Assembly (NCBI GenBank): GCA_965223305.1
Contig: CBDCWT010000047.1
Location: 253,247 to 317,246, forward strand
Direction of reading: 5' to 3'
Source of the DNA: CBDCWT01 sp965223305
GTDB taxonomy: Bacteria; Planctomycetota; Planctomycetia; Pirellulales; Pirellulaceae
Length of the DNA: 64,000 nucleotides
A program made the translations under genes and the position numbers. Below are positions 60,850 to 64,000 of the stretch, in pieces. Below the pieces are notes generated by a model. It did no database searches. It saw nothing but the letters and a program-made list of their open reading frames with translations, and had not been told where the DNA came from. Each line of letters starts with the position of its first letter. Within the stretch, counting starts at the first letter, position 1.

Positions 60850-61406
60850 GCCCGTTCCTTTCGATTATCAACAGATCGTCCGCCTGCGCGCTCACCCGAC
60901 ATGGTCGCGTGTTCTACTCCCGTGTGGAAGACTCTGGCCAAGCGGAGGGGCGAGTGCCCACGCCGTTAAGGCCTTTCCGAGTTTCCGCCGCTATCCCGAT
61001 CGTAGCCGAGCTTGCCAGAGTTTTGTGATTGGCGATTCCCAAACTCTGGCGAGTTCGGGCTACAAGAATTCCTTAGCGGCGTTGGGCGCCGACCTATTCG
61101 TGGGATAGAATCCGATGCGTCCTCCGATGGCTCGTCGCTACTGGTCAAACGCCCGCCAGTGGACGATTCGGGTAAGGAACCAGCCTAGCGGCTCAAACGC
61201 GGTGCGGGAACCGGCGAACCTCCTTGCCAGGCTGGTGTCTAGTCTCCCGCTGAGGGGAGAGTGTGGAGCTGGTTTCACACATCTTCCGCACGGTCGGGGT
61301 ATGTTTACGGGGGACGGATGACCTGCAGCTACGAACATCGTGCCGTCGGGCAGCCGACTGCGGAGATGGGCTGGATGCCACACGCCAATGACGCTCGACA
61401 AATTCC
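60850..61406. other. Intergenic region with an inverted repeat
   Basis: About 555 bp without a convincing gene. GCCAGAGTTT (61014-61023) and AAACTCTGGC (61041-61050) are perfect 10-bp arms around 17 nt, followed by GAGTTCGGGCTAC. It looks like a dispersed hairpin repeat; nothing else is recognised. Confidence 0.5.
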
Positions 61407-61820
61407 ATGACGCGGCGCCGCATCGATTATCGTGAGTCGACTGATGTGCCCAAACACGCAGTGTTGGACCTCTATCGTGCTAACCACTGGTCATCTGCCG
61501 AGAAGCCGGACCAACTACACCAGGCGCTGCTCAACTCGCATTCGCTGGTGACGGCCTGGGATGCAGACACACTGGTCGGCTTGGCAAACGCGATCTCTGA
61601 CGGCTTTCTCGTTGTGTACTATCCACACGTCGTTGTGCATCCAGACTACCAACGACGAGGTATCGGACGGGAGCTTGTGGGTCGCTTGATGCGGCGATAC
61701 GCGGGCTTTCATCAGCACGCGGTGTTGGCCGACCAAGCTGCTGTTGCCTTTTACGAGCGGTGTGGTTTTCAGAGGTCTTCCTGCCGAGCCATGTGGATTT
61801 ACGATGGAAACGACCATTGA
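61407..61820 (+). CDS. GNAT family N-acetyltransferase
   Basis: A 137-aa protein covering one GNAT domain. 'VVHPDYQRRGIGRELVGRLM' contains the R/Q-x-x-G-x-G/A acetyl-CoA loop and 'ADQAAVAFYERCGFQ' is motif B. The acceptor is unknown. No strong ribosome site is visible. It stands alone. Confidence 0.88.
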   Translation: MTRRRIDYRESTDVPKHAVLDLYRANHWSSAEKPDQLHQALLNSHSLVTAWDADTLVGLANAISDGFLVVYYPHVVVHPDYQRRGIGRELVGRLMRRYAGFHQHAVLADQAAVAFYERCGFQRSSCRAMWIYDGNDH

Positions 61821-62030
61821 GGCGCTGCAAGACAATGAGTTGCCGACGTTTTCCTAACCCCGCCCTCTCCCCTTGCTGTTCTCGCCGCGCAAAGTCCAGG
61901 AGAGGCATCTGAGATATCCGTCAGGGCGCCGGGAGGGCGAGGCTCCTGCCGAGCCGAGGGTAGCCGGGCGGGAACAGAATTCGGCAACCTATTGTTGGGC
62001 GATTCCTAAAGACTGAGGATGAGAGGTACG

Positions 62031-62678
62031 ATGAGCTTTTCCAAGACAGAACGGAACCAAGTCAAGCGGGTTCCCAACCGAGGTCACTACGATCGAGAGA
62101 CCATTTATGGCGTTTTGGATGCAGGGTTTCTTTGCCATCTCGGATTCGTTCAAGGTCAGCAGCCATTTGTCATACCAACACTTTATGGCCGCAGTGGAGA
62201 CGATCTGTACGTTCACGGCTCGACAGCCAGCCGCATGCTGAACCGTCTCGCCGAGGGAGTTCCAGTGTGCCTGGCGGTGACACACGTGGACGGACTGGTG
62301 CTGGCTCGCTCGGCCTTCCATCATTCGATGAACTATCGTTCTGCAGTCCTGTTCGGTACCGCAGTGGAAGTGAGCGATGAAGACAAAGAACGCGGATTGT
62401 TCGTCATTTCGGAGCAGATATTGAAAGGACGTTGGGATGAAGTGCGAGCGCCGCTCGAAAAGGAGCTGAAGGCGACGTCCGTCCTCCGCATGACCATCGA
62501 ATCTGCCTCCGCGAAAGTAAGAACCGGTCCACCTAATGACGAACCGGAGGATTATGAACTGCCAGTGTGGGCTGGCGAAATTCCACTGCGACCGTCCTAT
62601 GGTCCGGCTGCACCCGATCCGCAGCTGAGTGACGGCATCCCGCTTTCCGAGAGTGTGGTCAAGTTCTTGGGCGGCTGA
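62031..62678 (+). CDS. Pyridoxamine 5'-phosphate oxidase-fold flavin-binding protein
   Basis: A 215-aa split-barrel protein from ATG 62031 behind GAGAGG. 'FLCHLGFVQGQQPFVIPTLYGRSGDDLYVHGSTASRML' and 'SAFHHSMNYRSAVLFGTAVEV' are typical of the Nim-like/flavin-nucleotide-binding group. It probably binds FMN or F420 and reduces a small substrate. The methyltransferase follows after 22 bp. Confidence 0.85.
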   Translation: MSFSKTERNQVKRVPNRGHYDRETIYGVLDAGFLCHLGFVQGQQPFVIPTLYGRSGDDLYVHGSTASRMLNRLAEGVPVCLAVTHVDGLVLARSAFHHSMNYRSAVLFGTAVEVSDEDKERGLFVISEQILKGRWDEVRAPLEKELKATSVLRMTIESASAKVRTGPPNDEPEDYELPVWAGEIPLRPSYGPAAPDPQLSDGIPLSESVVKFLGG

Positions 62679-62700
62679 AGCACGCGGGGCGGAGTTCCAG

Positions 62701-63372
62701 ATGACGAACCACAGACGAGGAATCGCGCGCGAACTTGCAGCGGCCGCAATCGGTCGTGGTAGCCCGCTCGAGTGGTTTAACGAGTTGTATCACCTCGCCG
62801 ATGGTGACGCGTCGATCGTACCCTGGGCCGACATGGTCGTGAACCCAAACTTGACGGGGTGGCTCGAGCGGGCGGTGGTCGAGGCGGCGGGGCAGCGTGC
62901 GTTGGTAATCGGCTGTGGCTTGGGAGACGACGCCGAGATGCTCCGAAAGGTCGGTTTCGACGTCACTGCCTTCGATCTCTCGACAGCTTGCATCGAATGG
63001 TGCCGGCGACGGTTCCCGGAGTCGGCGGTTGACTACACGGTGGCAGATCTCCTCGAGCTGCCATCCGGCTGGCTACGGCGATTTGATTTTGTGTTGGAAG
63101 CCTACACGCTGCAGGTCCTTCCCGTGGAAATGCGGGCACGGGCGATCGACCAGATCGAAGCATGCACAGCACCCGGTGGAAGGTTACTGGTGATCGCGCG
63201 GGGGCGCGATGCGGTGGACGAGACGGGTGAGATGCCGTGGCCGCTACTGCGTAGTGAACTGCAGCGTTTTGTCGAACGTGGGCTCAGCGAGCGAATGTTC
63301 GAGGACTACATGGACGAGGAGGAGCCACCTGTCCGGAGGTTCCGGGTCGAGTATGTGCGGGAGTCGCGGTAG
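62701..63372 (+). CDS. Class I SAM methyltransferase (thiopurine-methyltransferase-like)
   Basis: A 223-aa protein from ATG 62701 behind GGAG. 'ALVIGCGLGDDAEML' is the SAM-binding motif, 'VTAFDLS' the acidic strand end, and 'FDFVLEAYTLQVLP' motif IV. Close in style to TPMT/SAM-methyltransferases with unknown small-molecule targets. Probably co-transcribed with the flavin-binding protein. Confidence 0.82.
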   Translation: MTNHRRGIARELAAAAIGRGSPLEWFNELYHLADGDASIVPWADMVVNPNLTGWLERAVVEAAGQRALVIGCGLGDDAEMLRKVGFDVTAFDLSTACIEWCRRRFPESAVDYTVADLLELPSGWLRRFDFVLEAYTLQVLPVEMRARAIDQIEACTAPGGRLLVIARGRDAVDETGEMPWPLLRSELQRFVERGLSERMFEDYMDEEEPPVRRFRVEYVRESR

Positions 63373-63458
63373 GCAGGACGGGGGCTGAAACCGGGACGCG
63401 GAGGGGCGGCTGCACGCCGATGGCTCGTCGTACGGATGCCGAGCGTGTGCAAGTGTGG

Positions 63459-63720
63459 GCGTTTTTCCGTGCAGTCTGGGCGCTCGCCGCCGGAGTTTCG
63501 CCGAATGAGCCTTGCGCTCGACCAATGCACTGGCCGGCGAAACTCCTCTGGGTCGCGGTTAAACTTTGACGGGCGGCGCGCCGACGTATCAGTTGCCTGG
63601 CCGCCCGGGCATTTTTCTGTGCAGTCTGGGGGCGCTCGCCGGCGGAGTTTCGCCGGATGAGTCCTGCACTCGACCAATGCACTGGTCGGCGAAACTCCTC
63701 TGGGTCGCGGTTAAACTTGC
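63459..63720. repeat. Two direct repeats with a 150-bp period, each with an inverted repeat
   Basis: GCAGTCTGGG opens copies at 63471 and 63621, and GGTCGCGGTTAAACTT closes both. Inside each, GGAGTTTCGCCG pairs with CGGCGAAACTCC (12 bp). The unit fills the gap between two convergent genes and may act as a hairpin terminator or mobile repeat. Frames across it are not protein-like. Confidence 0.7.
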
Positions 63721-63731
63721 TGGAGTCCGGG

Positions 63732-64000
63732 TCACGCGCGGCCGATCATCATCAGCGACATCGCCGGCGTGGGAAGCAAGCGGTCGAATCCTTGTAGGAA
63801 CGGCCACAGGCGGTCGAACCAGATCATCTGGCGTGGCGAGAGATGCCTCCGCCCGAGTACACTGCCGTTAAACCACCACGCTAGGGCCCCGGCACGGCAG
63901 AACTCCTTGGTAAATACTACCTCGAATCCAGCCCGCTCCATCTTCAACCGCAGCTCGTCGACAGTATAGCGGCGGTAGTGGCCCAGTCCGGAGTCGAGCG
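63732..64000 (-). CDS. Methyltransferase-like protein, C-terminal part (truncated by window)
   Basis: The frame is open to the window end and reads 'LDSGLGHYRRYTVDELRLK' then 'ERAGFEVVFTKEF', the C-terminal pattern of class I methyltransferases of the Methyltransf_23/11 type, followed by 'GALAWWFNGSVLGRR'. The SAM-binding motif would lie outside. Stop at 63732. Confidence 0.6.
   Translation of the reverse strand, partial: LDSGLGHYRRYTVDELRLKMERAGFEVVFTKEFCRAGALAWWFNGSVLGRRHLSPRQMIWFDRLWPFLQGFDRLLPTPAMSLMMIGRA

Overview
The window looks like a chromosome segment from a Planctomycetota bacterium of the Pirellulales type. This is inferred from gene content only: a DUF1570-like HEXXH protein with leucine-rich repeats, a ceramidase-like/hydrolase fusion, a small 'RLWHLFALLTLAAV' membrane protein, long intergenic gaps with inverted repeats, and moderately high GC. 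No rRNA is present to confirm it.

Left chromosomal flank (1-11.83 kb). A partial sugar-phosphate isomerase is followed by ~220-bp tandem repeats, a secreted metallopeptidase-like LRR protein, a creatininase-family hydrolase, tRNA-His, an ACT-domain sensor, a methyltransferase, a DJ-1/PfpI protein, a frameshifted membrane-protein gene and a DinB protein. A co-directional minus-strand cluster then carries MarR, pirin, an NAD(P)H-FMN reductase, DoxX and a CDGSH-glutamate-synthase-like fusion. It looks like a redox or electrophile-stress operon controlled by its MarR protein.

Integration hotspot (11.83-56.2 kb). tRNA-Phe (11835-11907) is the target site. Its 3' end recurs at 28288-28333 (46 bp identical) and 51129-51168 (40 bp identical). 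These copies delimit two satellite-like elements and the start of a third, decayed one. Element 1 (E1, 16.4 kb) holds a tyrosine integrase and a minus-strand operon of small regulators, an ERCC4 nuclease, a primase-helicase, a P27-like small terminase, a tape-measure-like protein and an M41-like peptidase. Element 2 (E2, 22.8 kb) holds a different integrase and a plus-strand operon with a small-terminase-like protein, a TOPRIM/winged-helix protein, a replication accessory protein and a primase-DnaB helicase. I see no large terminase, portal or capsid gene in either, so both resemble phage satellites (PICI-like). They share a module next to the integrase: a structured RNA candidate whose sequence differs but whose fold is kept, gene A (Zn-ribbon), gene B (HEPN-like), and a terminator. 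They also share a ~105-bp element after the replication operon and an early hairpin. Each element end that I can recognise has its own pair of arm-type repeats with an 11-bp period.

Cargo. E1 carries a TM-GAF protein with a small partner, a dCMP-deaminase-like protein and an ACT-ACT-TIR-like protein. E2 carries a HEPN protein, a DUF6966-like protein, a thioredoxin-like lipoprotein, a PD-(D/E)XK-like protein and a PfkB-kinase/ATPase plus HAD pair. The kinase-ATPase gene is broken by an ISAs1-family and an IS66-family insertion. Removing both elements and one copy of each target duplication restores one open frame of 640 codons. Much of this cargo looks like anti-phage defence, but that is inferred.

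The third element (E3, 51.17 to ~56.16 kb) survives as an arm-repeat pair, a broken helicase, an integrase scrap and a gene A scrap, mixed with intact genes of unknown function.

Right chromosomal flank (56.2-64 kb). Tyrosyl-tRNA synthetase, the ceramidase-like/hydrolase fusion, a LOG-family protein, a GNAT acetyltransferase, a flavin-binding pyridoxamine-oxidase-fold protein, a methyltransferase, a 150-bp repeat pair and a methyltransferase truncated by the window edge.
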